A DNA stretch of 64,000 bases, taken from assembly GCA_023101725.1 (NCBI GenBank), contig JALJCO010013358.1, forward strand, positions 1-64,000, given 5' to 3'. The DNA comes from Atherinomorus stipes (taxonomy: Eukaryota > Chordata > Actinopteri > Atheriniformes > Atherinidae). Position 1 is the stretch's first letter. Each line of letters starts with the position of its first letter. The position numbers and the translations under genes are program-made. This document shows positions 1-11,715 of the stretch, piece by piece. A model generated the notes under the pieces. The model did not search any database and had not been told where the DNA came from. It saw only the letters and a program-made list of their open reading frames with translations.

Positions 1-83
1 ATACTCATTGCCCCCCGGCTCGCTGCCTCTGCGTTGGGGTTCACCTCGGTGGACGAAAGGGGGTAGCCTCCCTCCGCCTTCGG

Positions 84-1312
84 GTGGGGGGACGGGTCCT
101 GACTGTTGTCTGTGCCTATGCACCGAACAGCAGTTCGGAGTACCCACCCTTTCTGGAGTCCTTGGACGGCGTGTTGGAAAGCGCGCCCTCCGGGGACTCC
201 ATCGTTCTGCTGGGGGACTTCAACGCTCACGTGGGCAACGACAGTGAGACCTGGAGGGGCGTGATCGGGAGGAACGGCCCCCCTGATCTGAACCCGAGTG
301 GTGTTTTGTTGTTGGACTTCTGTGCTCGTCATGGATTGTCCATAACGAACACCATGTTCAGGCATAAGAGTGTCCACGTTTACACCTGGCATCAGGACAC
401 CTTGGGCCGCAGTTCCATGATCGACTTCGTAGTCGTGTCATCGGACTTGCGGCCCCTTATCCTGGACACTCGGGTGAAGAGAGGGGCGGAGCTGTCCACT
501 GATCACCACCTGGTGGTGAGTGGGCTCAGATGGTGGGGGAGGTTGCCGGTCAGACCTGGCAGGCCCAAACGTGTCGTGAGGGTCTGCTGGGAACGTCTGG
601 CTGAGTCCCCTGTCAGGGAGAGCTTTAACTCCCACCTCCGGGAGAGCTTCACCCATGTTCCGAGGGAGGTGGGGGACATTGAGTCGGAGTGGGCTATGTT
701 CCGCACCTCTATTGCTGAGGCCGCTAGTCGGAGCTGTGGCCGCAAGGTTGTCGGTGCCTGTCGTGGCGGAAATCCCCGAACCCGCTGGTGGACACCAGCG
801 GTGAGGGATGCCGTCAAGCTGAAGAAGGAGTCCTACCGGGCCTTCCTGGCCTGTGGGACTCCGGAGGCAGCTGACAGGTATCGGCAGGCCAAGCGGAGCG
901 CGGCTCTGGCGGTCGCTGAGGCAAAAACTCGGGCATGGGAGGAGTTCGGTGAGGCCATGGAGAACGACTTCCGGACGGCTTCGAGGCGTTTCTGGTCCAC
1001 CATACGGCGACTCAGGAGGGGGAAGCAGTGCACCATCAACACTGTGTACAGTGGGGATGGTGGGCTGCTGACCGCGACTCGGGACGTCGTGGGCCGGTGG
1101 AGGGAATACTTTGAAGACCTCCTCAATCCCACCAACACGTCTTCCGAGGAGGAAGCAGAGTTTGGGGACTCAGGGGTGGACTCTTCTGTCACTGAGGCTG
1201 AGGTCGCCGAGGTGGTCAAAAAGCTCCTCGGTGGCCGGGCCCCGGGGGTAGATGAGATCCGCCCGGAGTTTCTTAAGGCTCTGGATGCTGTGGGGCTGTC
1301 TTGGTTGACACG
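84..1312 (+). pseudogene. LINE endonuclease domain and start of RT (broken frame)
   Basis: Endonuclease/exonuclease/phosphatase-fold nuclease that nicks target DNA. The frame is open through the catalytic D-x-N motif of GDFNAH (about residues 43-50 counted from 84) and the D-H motif of STDHHLV (about residues 136-142), then a basic linker and the first RT conserved block around residues 385-400 ([12 protein letters not shown]). The true N-terminus lies upstream of the window or in another frame: the first 80 bases carry related coding in the frame opening at 8, so another frame change exists near 90-110. Reading beyond about 1312 leaves the family pattern, which fits a 1-nt deletion there. 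Confidence 0.85.
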
Positions 1313-2083
1313 CCCTGCAGCATCGCGTGGACATCGGGGGCAGTGCCTCTGGACTGGCAGACTGGGGTGGTGGTCCCCCTCTTCAAAAAGGGGGATCGGA
1401 GGGTGTGTTCCAACTTCAGGGGGATCACACTTCTCAGCCTCCCTGGTAAAGTCTATTCGGGGGTACTGGAGAGGAGGGTCCGTCGGATAGTCGAACCTCG
1501 GATTGAGGAGGAGCAATGTGGTTTTCGTCCTGGTCGTGGAACAGTGGACCAGCTCTACACTCTCTTCAGGGTCCTGGAGGGGGCGTGGGAGTTCGCCCAA
1601 CCAGTCTACATGTGCTTTGTGGACTTGGAGAAGGCGTTCGATCGTGTCCCCCGGGGATTCCTGTGGGGGGTGCTCCGGGAGTACGGGGTGCCGGACCCCC
1701 TTATTCGAGCTGTTCGGTCCCTGTACGACCGGTGCCAGAGCTTGGTCCGCATTTCCGGCTGTAGGTCGAATCCATTCCCGGTGAGAGTTGGACTCCGCCA
1801 AGGCTGCCCTTTGTCACCGATCCTGTTCATAACCTTTATGGACAGGATTTCTAGGCGCAGCCGAGGTGTTGAGGGGATCCGGTTTGGTGGCCTCAGGATC
1901 GGGTCTCTGCTGTTTGCAGATGATGTGGTTCTGTTGGCGTCATCGGGCCGTGATCTCCAGCTCTTGCTAGGGCGATTTGCGGCCGAGTGTGAAGCGGCCG
2001 GGATGAGAATCAGCACCTCCAAATCCGAGACCATGGTCCTCGCCCGGAAAAGGGTGGAGTGTCCTCTCCGGGTCGGGGAGTGA
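1301..2083 (+). pseudogene. LINE reverse transcriptase catalytic domain (frame-shifted fragment)
   Basis: Central RT fragment. It contains [19 protein letters not shown], the CGFRPGRGT segment, FVDLEKAFDRVPR (first catalytic Asp), GLRQGCPLSP and the FADDVVLL box (F/YxDD catalytic aspartates). All the usual RT motifs are present in the right order and no internal stop was seen. It is out of frame with both neighbours: entry is by the shift near 1312, exit near 2080, where an extra base appears to create the stop at 2081-2083. The frame itself is intact enough to be confident about the family. Confidence 0.87.
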
Positions 2084-2096
2084 GGTCCTGCCCCAG

Positions 2097-2702
2097 GTGG
2101 AGGAGTTCAAGTATCTCGGGATCTTGTTCACGAGTGAGGGAAGGATGGAGCGGGAGGTGGACAGACGGATCGGTGCGGCGTCTGCAGTGATGCGGACGTT
2201 GCATCGGTCCGTCGTGGTGAAGAAGGAGCTGAGCCAGAAGGCGAAGCTCTCGATTTACCGGTCCATCTACGTTCCCACCCTCACCTATGGCCATGAGCTG
2301 TGGGTCATGACCGAAAGAACGAGATCGCGGGTACAAGCGGCCGAAATGAGTTTCCTCCGCAGGGTGGCCGGGCTCTCCCTTAGAGATAGGGTGAGGAGCT
2401 CGGTCATCCGGGAGGGACTCAGAGTAGAGTCGCTGCTCCTTCGTATAGAGAGGAGCCAGATGAGGTGGCTCGGGCATCTGATTAGGATGCCTCCTGGACG
2501 CCTTCCTGGAGAGGTGTTCCGGGCACTTCCCACCGGGACCAGACCCCGGGGTAGGCCTAGGACACGCTGGAGGGACTACGTCTCCCGGCTGGCCTGGGAG
2601 CGCCTCGGGATCCCCCCGGATGAGCTGGCGGCTGTGGCCGGGGAGAGGGAAGTCTGGGCTTCCCTGCTTAGGCAGCTGCCCCCGCGACCCGACCCCGGAT
2701 AA
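2097..2702 (+). pseudogene. LINE RT C-terminal region (frame-shifted fragment)
   Basis: Continuation of the RT protein in the original frame. It carries EEFKYLGILFTSEG (RT motif E-like region), a long basic stretch with HELWVMTERTRSR and RRVAGLSLRDRVRSS, and ends with WASLLRQLPPRPDPG followed by a TAA stop. These are the usual C-terminal blocks of this fish LINE. No start codon is expected; the first ATG at 2097 is incidental. It belongs to the same dead protein as the two preceding fragments. Confidence 0.86.
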
Positions 2703-2741
2703 GCGGAAGAAGACGGTACGGTACGGTAAAAAAAAAAAAAA
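2703..2741 (+). repeat. LINE 3' end: short (ACGGT)n run then poly-A
   Basis: Directly after the stop comes AAGCGGAAGAAG, then about three units of ACGGT, then about 14 A. Rex3-type elements are known for a very short 3' UTR ending in a tandem short repeat, usually GATG; here the unit is different and followed by A. This marks the 3' boundary of the insertion. Confidence 0.7.
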
Positions 2742-3452
2742 GAAACAGCGATTTCCAGAACACCGTCTCACTGAAATCATGCATCATCTTGTCCTTAACT
2801 GTCAAAAAACAAAGTTATTAGAAGTATTTTTGCATGCTGCATATAAAAAGCCAGATTGTCTTTCAGATTTTGGAATCCATAGGAAAAGGCTGTAAAATAT
2901 GACACAATAGAAAGTGAAAGCAATTTTGAGCTGAAAGACAAAATCCTGCAAGAATGGTGAAAAATGACAATGCACGTATAAAGGGGACCTCAGAGGATAA
3001 AGAGACGTGAAAGTTCCTGATGAGAGAATTGGGGGAGGGAAAAGAGGACAAAAGGAGTGACAAAGACGGTCTTTGAAGATTGCTCAGAAGAAGGATATCT
3101 AAGCATGTGAGTGTGCATACATCTGCATATACATGTGCAGTGAAAAAGACGGAAGGGGGTGTGTTCTCTTGGAGACAGGGGATGGCTTATTAGAAAATCA
3201 TACCTCTTAGCCAATGGTTTCCAAGAGAGAGGCAGATGTCATTTGACTGAGACGTAGCACCTCCCGGAGCCAGCACATCCCCTTCAGTGTACCGCGGCGT
3301 TGTATGAGAGCACCACGAGCACTGCTCTCTCCTCTCCGTCTGCGTTTCTCTCCCGCTGCCCACAGACACTTTCTCGCCTGATTCCTCTCCGTCCATCTCT
3401 TTGTTGTTCCCACACCCCCTCCTCTTCCTCCTCCTGTGATTCTGTCCCACAG

Positions 3453-3500
3453 GGAGAGATAGGATCTGTTACACTCAGCATCAGGTCCACCAACACCCAG
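3453..3500 (+). other. Candidate 48-nt exon with strong splice sites
   Basis: A long pyrimidine tract (about 3395-3450, CT-rich with many TCCTCC units) ends in CCCACAG at 3446-3452, and 48 nt later there is CACCCAG/GTAAGTCC at 3500/3501, a near-consensus donor. The 48 nt are a multiple of three and open in two phases; one reads GEIGSVTLSIRSTNTQ. I do not recognise this peptide. It could be a cassette microexon or 5' UTR exon of a large-intron gene, or a chance match. No other exon of such a gene was found in the window. Confidence 0.28.
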
Positions 3501-5513
3501 GTAAGTCCTTTTTTCTTATTTGTTCACTTTGAACTGAGGGTCCATAACTGTGGAAAAATAAAACAAACCCAAAAAAATCCCTGATTGCTTGCTTTCCAGT
3601 GGGCTCAAATTGATTTCTTCACATTTGTAGTTTCTCCTCGCTCTGTTCGCCGTGATGAATTTGAAGTGGAGCTAAGAGGAACAGGGGAGCTAAGTTGTTT
3701 CAGACCTTTGTGAGGCACATAAATCTGATTTTATAAGCTCTGTCACTGCAACTAAGTTGTGCCGTTAACAGCTTCAGTCAGAAGCGTGCGCTTCAGGTGT
3801 GCACGCGGGACTGTGTGGATGTAAAAACAGATGAAGGAGAGATGGGAGCAGAAGACAGATGAGGAGTTGGACTTCTTTTCGAAGCTGGTGGTAGGAAGTG
3901 AGTAAAGAGTTGCAGAAGCATGAGCTCAAGTGTTCACACACCAGAAGGTGACGAGCGGGCTGTCTATTGATCTGGAGCTGGCATCCTCCCAGAACTAAGC
4001 TGAGGCTGAACCCGGAGAGATTTTTCCCTTTTGGTATACACATATAGGAAGAAAGATGGAGGGAGAGAAAGTATTCAGATGTTACTTCATGCATTGCTAT
4101 GAAATAAAAAAAAAAACTGATGCAAGTCTATCTGGCTGTCCAAGAATCACTGATTCAGGACAGTTAGTTTCATCCGAAGACCCTCTGTGAGTTGGAGCAT
4201 CTGAGCCTGGATGAAATTTTTCACAACTGACTTGTTTACAATTGACATTAGTTATAAATCTGTGCATGAGCAGGGAGAAAGAGAAACTAATGCTATGTGA
4301 TCAGGGGAAAACGTTAGGTCACAATAAAAGTTGTACGGTAATTGCCTATCATTGATATTTAGCATTTATAAAAACAGTTCCCTTTAACACTGCAAGCATT
4401 GTAAATGTTGCTTAATATGCACATTTGCATCCATTTCTTCTTGCCTATCTCATTTAGGAGAAGAACAAGGATTTCCCATGAGCAATGCAAAGCCTTTGAA
4501 GTTTAAATAAACAGGACAATGCGATGCTACATCTGAAATTCAACAGAGAACACATTACTGTCACTTAAATCATGTCTCTTGGTGGGATTGGATACTTTGG
4601 AGGAGCTTTGCAAGATGGCTTTTACCACAATGATTGATGTTTCATTATTGTTGAGTTGAAAGGTGGTATATGCTGATAAGTAATCTCTGAAGTTCATCTT
4701 TTGCTAATATTTTCTCAAGGACCAATGCCCCATCGGCTGCGTCTGAGGTATAAGAATAATCATCACACTGATGAATTTAAATGAAATCTGAAAATAGCTC
4801 TAAGCAAAGTTGCGTTAGGTCTCATAAGTAATACAGCGGTGTGCTTATATTTCATTCATGACATAGTTTGCAGCACTCTCTTGGGTTGTGGGGAGAAATG
4901 AGAGAAATAGCTCTGTGATGTGAAAAGACACTGGTTGTTGAGGTGAGAGAACATTCAGACACTGCAGTGGGTCCTCCCATTTAAAGTGCAGCAAGAGCTG
5001 AAGCTGCTTTTTAAACGAATGGACACATGCAAACTTTTTCATTTTAACCACAATGGCCACCGTCTACAGTACAGCCATGGAGCTGCTGTGCAGCCACTGC
5101 GAGGGATTTATGCCATTGAGTGGGCACTCTGACCCAATCTGAACACAATCCTAAGAGAGAGGAAAAATCCATGACACGGGCTTTTAGAAAAAGACTGTCC
5201 ATGACACATTCTTCACTTTCAGCTACAGAAAAATCAGCTTTGAGATACATTGCTTTTGTCATGCCGTGCTGTGTGCTTATATTCCTGGGAATAAGGTTTA
5301 CAATATCTTCATATAAAACAAAGTGTGATCTTATCTAGAGCAAAAAGAAGCTGCCTCAGCAGCTTGCCTGACACAGCCTCTGTCATTAACCCAGCGCTCA
5401 GCCGGAGACCCAGAAAAATATCTTCGTTTTGAGGAAATTAGAGTGGGAGAAACGGGGGGAGCCGGTGCCTTTTCAGTCCACCGAGGGTTCTATGCTGACA
5501 GCTACACTCTGTC

Positions 5514-5538
5514 TTTTTTTTCTTTTTTTTTTTTTTTT
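5514..5538. repeat. T-rich homopolymer tract
   Basis: About 25 bases, nearly all T with one internal C, in otherwise unique DNA. Confidence 0.8.
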
Positions 5539-6519
5539 CCAGTTGGTTGTGAGCTGCCCCAGGTGTGACAGGCAGCCGGAGTAATGGGGGAAGTTTGACA
5601 GATGCATATTTCCAGCCTTGAAAGCTTGGTATAAAGAAGATAGACGGCATGGATTCAGGCTGAGCGTGGGACAAACTGTTGGGCTGTGAATCACCTCAAT
5701 GAGTGTGCCACCTCGCTGCTCAATTGATCCGTCACGTGACTCTCGTGACCCTTCCGAGTTACTAATTACAGCCCCACCTGATTATTGATTGAAATATGAG
5801 GGTGGTATATTGGATGCAAGGCCGCCGGCAGCATGTTGCACCCTCTGAGGTTGGTTGTCAAGTTACAAACAGCGTGACCCTGATACTGAGAAATCAAGGA
5901 TTGGATTTCATAAAATGAATGTTTTGAATGAGAAGCATGATTTTTGTTTGAATTGTGTGTGTGCATGAGAGTTGATTTTGTTTCTACAGCATCATGAGGG
6001 ATTTATACTAATATTGGAGATGTTATGTGGTAATTAATCTTTTATAAGGCTATCAGGGCACATAACTGGGAGCCAAGGCAAAGGCATTACATTAAAGTTT
6101 GTACAGTAGAGTGCAGTGTTTCTTGGCAAATACACTCAACCTGGCAGTCAGTCTTTTTAGAAAAAGCCAATGAAGGAATGAACTCCCCCATACTGGATGC
6201 CGTTCTTTGCCTCAGCATCATTCAATATCCCTGAGTATTTTTTCTCTACAAATTCATTTTGTTTCCTTGAATAAAAGCCGAAACCTTTATTTAACCCAAG
6301 TCTTCTTTATCAAAGGAAAAAAAATATTTGTAATTCTCACTGTTTGGTGTGACTTGTCATAAATCTGAACAATGCTTTAGGTTGATGCTTCAGAATGAAA
6401 TCTGGAGTAGTATTCTTTGTGCCTCGTGTCCACACACCTGTGTGCTCAAACTCCAGTCAATTGGAAGTCCATTCCATCTTGTGGGAATGACAATATTCCT
6501 AGATAAGTGTGGGACACAG

Positions 6520-6917
6520 TGGCCCTGATTCATGAAAGGTTTGCAAGTAAAAGGAGTGCTAACTTGATTGCACACACAGCTGATTTACTAACAGGGCACA
6601 ACAAGGATTGCACCTGTTAAACGGGCAAAATAGCACCCACGATCCAGGTTTGCCTACATTTTGGGTTGATCAATATGCAGTCTGGGCGTTTGTGCCAAAA
6701 CATGCAAAGTATTGGAACGATATACAAACAGATCAGCTTGGCACATGCAGTGTGATTAGCAACGGTTTGCAGGCGCTATTTTTTGCATCTATTTTTGCAC
6801 GTCTGAGAAACAGGTGTTAACTGGCAGCTTTTTGCACAAATGTCTGGAAGAGTGCAGCCTGCAGGACTTCAGACATGCAGCATTGGGTCAGAACATTTTT
6901 TCATGTCCTGTGAGGGC
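6520..6917 (+). repeat. Dispersed repeat, copy 1 (second copy at 16318)
   Basis: Starts with GGCCCTGATTCATGAAAGG and ends near TGTGAGGG. Many blocks match 16318-16735 in the same orientation: the GGGCAAAATAGC block, CAAAACATGCAAA/ATATTGG, GCACGTCTGARAARCAGG, CTGGAAGAGTGC and GACATGCAGC. Divergence is considerable, so the copies are old. It has no coding capacity. The start resembles the terminal sequence of a DNA transposon, but only one end is seen here. Confidence 0.7.
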
Positions 6918-6924
6918 TAGTGAT

Positions 6925-7470
6925 GTCAGTACCACTGAATTTCCTTCTGATCTGATACCAAGTAAAATTCAAGCCAGTTTCGGCAATACCAATCCGATAC
7001 CGATACTTTGAGCTTCACTGGGAGAAGGAATTAAAAAGCAATCCTGCTTCAGACCCTTGTTGTTCTCTATCAGTTTAAAGCTCCATGTTACGGGCATTAT
7101 CCGTTATGTAATTGACTCGGGTCTGTGGTGTTGCCATCGTACCTCTGTCTTCTTACAAACACCATATACTGTAAGGCACCGTTGTTGTTCCACACGCGAC
7201 TGCTACGAACTGAGTGATGGATCATTACGGTGCTGCTTTGCTACGCCGTGGCTGCTGCGCCTCATTGTACATATGACAATGGCAGGCGGAGGAAAAACTA
7301 GTTCCTACCAGTTGGGTAAAATTTAGACAAGATTCTGATATTATAGCTACTTTTTACTGTATTCTAGTTTGGGAAAAACTCCATATTCTGACATGAAAAT
7401 TGATTCTAGAACATTAAAAGCTGGTATCGGAAGTATCGATATTTCAGTATCGATACGATGCGCTCACAGA
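6925..7470. repeat. hAT-like non-autonomous element with degenerate inverted ends
   Basis: The left side carries CAATACCAATCCGATACCG and the right side GGTATCGGAAGTATCGATA, so the GATACCG/CGGTATC words lie in inverted orientation about 450 bp apart. Such GATACCGATA-rich ends are typical of a group of fish hAT MITEs. Exact ends and target duplication were not resolved. It abuts copy 1 of the dispersed repeat. No transposase motif is visible. Confidence 0.5.
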
Positions 7471-7736
7471 CCCATTGTACTTCAGGTGAGTCCCTGACAG
7501 CTGGACTCGCCTCTCTTTCCAAATGCAGGGTTGATGCAGCAGGGGAAATAGCAGGATCATTGTTGAATGTAAATTTAATATACTAGTCTCTGGTACTTTA
7601 GTCCACAGATGCAGGGACACTGAAAACACTTTCATGTATATTTAGGCAACCAAAAACAGCGCAGTTGACATAGGAGTGACATTTAAACATCTTTCACACA
7701 AGTCTTCAGTGATGGTGACGCAGCAGCTGCTAATGC

Positions 7737-8575
7737 TAGGAACACACGACACGACTGTCACAGTTGTTGCCGATGTTGAAAAGACTGAGGAGTTCACACT
7801 GACCGACTAGATTCTGTAGATTGGGGATAACACATCTAACGACCGTATCCTCCACGGTATCACAGGCAACAAGATTGTTCAACCCGACTGAGGTGGGGGA
7901 AATCACAGACTCCTTGTGTGCCAACTGCCATTATACAGAAAAGAAGAAGAAGACACACAAATCATCTTCCAGATTCTCTTCTCCATTTTGTTGTGGTAGC
8001 CTACTTGCTATTTGCAACCTTGGGGAAATTCCGAGGCTGTAAACAAACAATCTCAAGTTCGTTCTCAGTTAAATTCTTTATTTTTCTTCACTTCGATAGT
8101 CATATTTTGTCTTTCTGATCGGGCAGAGAGGAGAATCCCCGGTCCAGGCACTCCAACACGTGTACTCTATTCCACGTTTATTGGGATTTACAAAGGGAAT
8201 TTAACTACTTGGATCCATGCATATGCATGGATTAAATCTGAAAATTATTGTGTGTATGACATTTTCAGGATTTGATCGTACGCCGGGTTTCAGGAGGAAA
8301 TCCGCACAGTTCTTTGCACATGCGGCTCCTGCAGTTTTGCAGCATGGCTCCCAGTCGGGTGTAGTTGGCTCTAGTTTTCAAACACGTTTGATTAATTACA
8401 ACTGACGTGAGGTCAGTTCCTTTAACACCCTTGGAGATCTGAGCCGCTTCCCCAGACACACTGACAGATTTTTCCGCCAACTGGTGAGACAGACTGAACC
8501 CAACTAGCCCTAACTGGCGCAGACTACGCCCAACTGATAATTATGGGTAAAATAATCATGTAGTGTGTCCCCAGC
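7737..8575. repeat. Possible inverted-repeat DNA element, poorly bounded
   Basis: Left end GGAACACACGACACGACTG (from about 7739) and right end GTAGTGTGTCCCC (8560-8572) share an inverted GGRACACAC-type terminus. The interior has no coding block; a stretch around 8100-8290 looks like a separate insertion. The right end abuts the TTAA MITE at 8576. The call is weak because the target duplication is not clear. Confidence 0.33.
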
Positions 8576-9124
8576 TTAAAGGTAGAGTCCGAAGTCCCTC
8601 CAGCGTTTCTGTTTGCAAACAACAGTTTTCAAACTTAGCGCTCCTCCCTCTCAGGCAAATGGCCGCCTCGTTCTAGCTAGCCTATTCAACTTCAGGCTTC
8701 TCCTTCAGAGCTCAGAAGCGGCTACAAGCCAAACTATGATTAACCCTGGTTTTCCAAAGCGCATTATCTGAAGCTCTTACCTTTTCTTCGGTGCATACAC
8801 GGTGTTTTCTTTCTTTCTTTTTTTTTTTTCCTTCGAGAGTTCGAGTGACTGGCGTCTGCTCCAATCATGAACTTATTTCCACAAAGCGTCAGGCTCTTAG
8901 CTCTGTCATTGGCTGCCGATATAAACAGAAATCTCCACCCAGAAAAGCTCCGACCAGACCAAAACAATACAAAAGAGCGAATTACAGGCAGGGGGAGAGA
9001 GAGTTGCGTTCAAGTGCACCATGGCACGGGAGTAGAGGCCCAAAGGCGGGTTTTGAGACGGATTTCACTTGCTCAAGTCTAACGTTTATTTTTTTACGCG
9101 GGGAACTTCGGACTATACCTTTAA
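8576..9124 (+). mobile_element. TTAA MITE, family C, copy 1
   Basis: Starts TTAAAGGTAGAGTCCGAAGT and ends with the inverted form (ACTTCGGACTATACCTTTAA), so terminal inverted repeats of about 20 bp with few mismatches. TTAA at both ends fits a TTAA-targeting transposon (piggyBac- or Kolobok-type). The interior contains a TTAGCTCTGTCATTGGCTG block also present, inverted, at 32640-32680. There is no transposase, so it is non-autonomous. Confidence 0.8.
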
Positions 9125-10549
9125 GCAAAGGATTCCAGGTGGTGGAAGAGGAGAAGCAAATAGCCTAGCATAGCCTCCTGTGGTGGCGTAAACGCACGTG
9201 CTTATGGGCTATTCTGGTTTGAATAAAGAGCTCAAAACCAAAAAACTTTCAAACTTCAGGTTTTCAGGCAAGTTTTAAATGAGGTCCGACACCAAGATAC
9301 ATGTTTTAACTAAGATGTTAAAATGAAACTAACAGATTTTAATGACCTTCAGAGTTGTTTGGATCACTCCTGACTTTACTCCACTTCTTTCTGATTTTAG
9401 TATATGAGGCTGAATCTCAGTAAGCATCAGTGGACACTTGATATGATGATGTAATGCCAAACACTAAAGCAGTTTTAACCCAAGTAGAAAGGTAGAGGAG
9501 ATTATTTATTGGTTTACAGATTTCAAATGTGTTAATGAAAAAAGAAAGATACACAACAACAACAACAAAAACAATTCAAGCATCCGCACCCCAGTTCCCC
9601 TGGTTGGGAGAAGACCAAGCTTCAGACCAAGTGTCTAAATATATGCAGCAGTGTCAGAGGGCTGACAGACAAACAATGCAGCGCTGTAAATGACCACATG
9701 CACATTTCAGTGATGCATATTATTATTCATGCCATAGCTGCCTTGTGTAATTAGTCACAAAGCCTAAAGGAAAACAGAAATCTTGGTTTTTGTTTTTGGT
9801 GTACAGTTGTGTTTTTTATCTATATATTTTTTTCATCAGGTTCGTGTCCTGTGTGTGTAGCCTACTATTATTGGTTGAATTGTATGATAACAATGGCACA
9901 AAAAATAAGCAGAAAAATATATTTTTTCAATCCTGCCCTGTACTCTGATTAACTATCCACTGATATTTCAAAATGATAACAGATGCAATCACTTCAGGCA
10001 AAGTACATTAACTTTAATTACAAATCAAACATAGCTGAATAAATAAGTTGCTGGATTATTTAAGTTTTCAAGCATCACAATTAAGTCACAGAAACTGCTT
10101 TTTGGCCTTTATGAATTTTACAGCACATTTGAAAAACAGCAATCATTATATTTTTCTGGGTGCAATACACAAATATTACAATATCAGTCAAAGTCGTTAT
10201 ATCCCTTTATGAGTTACCTATGTGCAGCCTGTACATTGTGAATGTGTGTGCAATTTTTAGTCCTTTATACGGATAATAATTGACTTTCTCGTATCAGAGT
10301 TACGTTACAATATTGCCAAAGACTTTTGTTAAATGAGTGTTTCTATGTTCTAGAATAACAGTCAGTGGTTGCTGTAAAAGGTAAAATGTCTCCAGATGCT
10401 TTAAAATAACACAATATACGGAGCAATGAAATTAGTCATAAACTGTGAGCAGGTGTTCTTGTTTGCAAACTGAATTTCACACAAACATCTTCCTCATGAG
10501 AGCGTTGGTGCTAATAAAAGAAAGGATGTTAAAAAAGGATGCTGATATA
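9125..10549. other. Non-coding AT-rich DNA
   Basis: I see no gene, RNA or bounded element. There is a short (ACA)n run at about 9553-9570. Confidence 0.4.
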
Positions 10550-10680
10550 TACAGTATACAGTCGTCCTCAGAATTTTTCATACTTCCCATTAAAGATGGA
10601 AAAAAAACAGCTGTCGGAGAAATAAGTTTAAATTCACAAAAGTAATATTACATAAAAATTCTATTAAATTTATGTCAATG
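10550..10680 (+). repeat. Tc1-like end fragment, copy 1
   Basis: CGTCCTCAGAATTTTTCATAC followed by AAACAGCTG, GAAATAAGTTTAAATT and AAAAATTCT closely parallels 55750-55855 and, more loosely, 23172-23290. The pattern CCTCAAAATTATTCATACCC is characteristic of the terminal region of a Tc1/mariner group in fish. Only the end is present; no transposase follows. Confidence 0.5.
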
Positions 10681-11270
10681 GGTACGTTTACATGGAGACT
10701 TTTTTCCCTTTCGGAATGAAATAATTCTGATTGAGGATTTTAGGGCTGCTGTTTAACTAATACACTCCGATCTGGTGTGTACATGTGCCAACATTTATTC
10801 AGAATAATCCTTTCTGACAGAATGATGTAAATCACATTATTTATTAAAGACGGAGGTCTACAAACAGCTGATCATCACAGTCGTCGTGGTTTCTGCAGGA
10901 CTTTAACCCAGCAGCAGCTGATACTCATTCACTACTACCGGAAACAACCAAGAGGAAAAGCTGTAGAGATGGAATTTGAGTTAAAAACTAACTTTCTGTC
11001 GCTGTCCAGGGAATTACGTTGTTCACAGCCATCTGTCAACGTTGACGTCTCGTTGAAGCATGCGCTGTAAGAGTGCAACCTCACAACTTTCTGATTCAGC
11101 GTTTACATGACACCCCGTTCGGTTTGGGGAGAGGAATATTCTACCCCTGTGATACCGAAAGAAAACTCATTCGGTTCGGCACAAAAAGCTGTTTACATGG
11201 ATAATTTTCATTCCAAAAGAGCTTTTAAACCGAAAGCAATCGGTATGTTTGGGTCCAAGTAAACGCAGCT
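10681..11270. mobile_element. MITE with GCGTTTACATGGA-type inverted ends
   Basis: Left end TACGTTTACATGGA (about 10683-10696) and right end TCCAAGTAAACGCA (about 11254-11267) form an inverted repeat; further in, TTCGGAATGAA faces TTCATTCCAAAA in inverted order. A second GTTTACATG word lies inside each end. About 590 bp long with no coding capacity. The superfamily is not certain; PIF/Harbinger is likeliest from the end pattern. Confidence 0.6.
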
Positions 11271-11271
11271 A

Positions 11272-11667
11272 TTGATTCTGAATTGTGGTTTAAAAGAAAT
11301 ATTAAAAACAAACACATAAAAAAAAATAAAACAAGAAAACAAGCACAATAGCTCTCCGAAGTTAAAATTTTGTTAGCAACACTATGAGACAATCACTACA
11401 ATCAGGTGTTTTCTGTAAGACTTCTGCACCCGTTGACAGGTATTTTGGCCCAGTTTTTATAAGTAAGGTGCTCTATTTGGTCTGGAACAGTTTTTTTTTT
11501 TTTTTTTCAAATCAATATTTTCAAAAACAATTCAAAATCAATCAATTATTTCACTAAATAATACTTTTGTAAAGTTTTATTTATTCTTGTTATTTGAATT
11601 TCTATTGTAAATTTAGCCTTATACACACACACACACACACACACACCACCCACACACACACACACAA

Positions 11668-11715
<48 letters not shown>

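Larger units (their letters stand above)
1..2741 (+). mobile_element. Rex3-like LINE (RTE clade), 5'-truncated by the window edge
   Basis: Non-LTR retrotransposon that encodes an apurinic-type endonuclease followed by a reverse transcriptase, copied by target-primed reverse transcription. Visible in order: endonuclease block with LGDFNAH (about 211-237) and TDHHL (about 494-508), RT block with GLRQGCPLSP (about 1789-1819) and FADD (about 1912-1925), and a C-terminal block ending at the stop 2700-2702. The 3' UTR is almost absent, as known for Rex3-type fish elements. The base composition is GC-rich and CpG-rich compared with the flank, which together with long surviving frames suggests a fairly young copy. 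Frame changes near 1312 and 2080 make it dead. The assignment to Rex3/RTE rests on motif memory; another RTE family is possible. Confidence 0.88.
2742..6519. other. Mostly unique non-coding DNA
   Basis: Apart from the candidate exon at 3453-3500 I see no coding block, RNA gene or bounded element here. Short homopolymers occur (A-run near 4108-4117, T-rich run 5514-5538). The stretch 3240-3500 is pyrimidine-rich and less AT-rich than its surroundings. Conserved non-coding elements could be present but cannot be recognised without alignment. Confidence 0.4.

Noticed and set aside
833..2780. Long reading frames on the minus strand opposite the LINE (322 and 256 codons)
   Set aside because: They lie antisense to the clearly recognisable endonuclease and RT frames and show no family motif; GC-rich sequence opens such shadow frames.
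3190..3584. Overlapping short frames on both strands around the candidate exon
   Set aside because: They are low-complexity translations of the pyrimidine tract; only the splice-bounded 48 nt are worth testing.
8791..9168. A 125-codon frame overlapping the family C MITE
   Set aside because: It starts in a T-rich run and crosses the MITE terminus, so it is not a gene.
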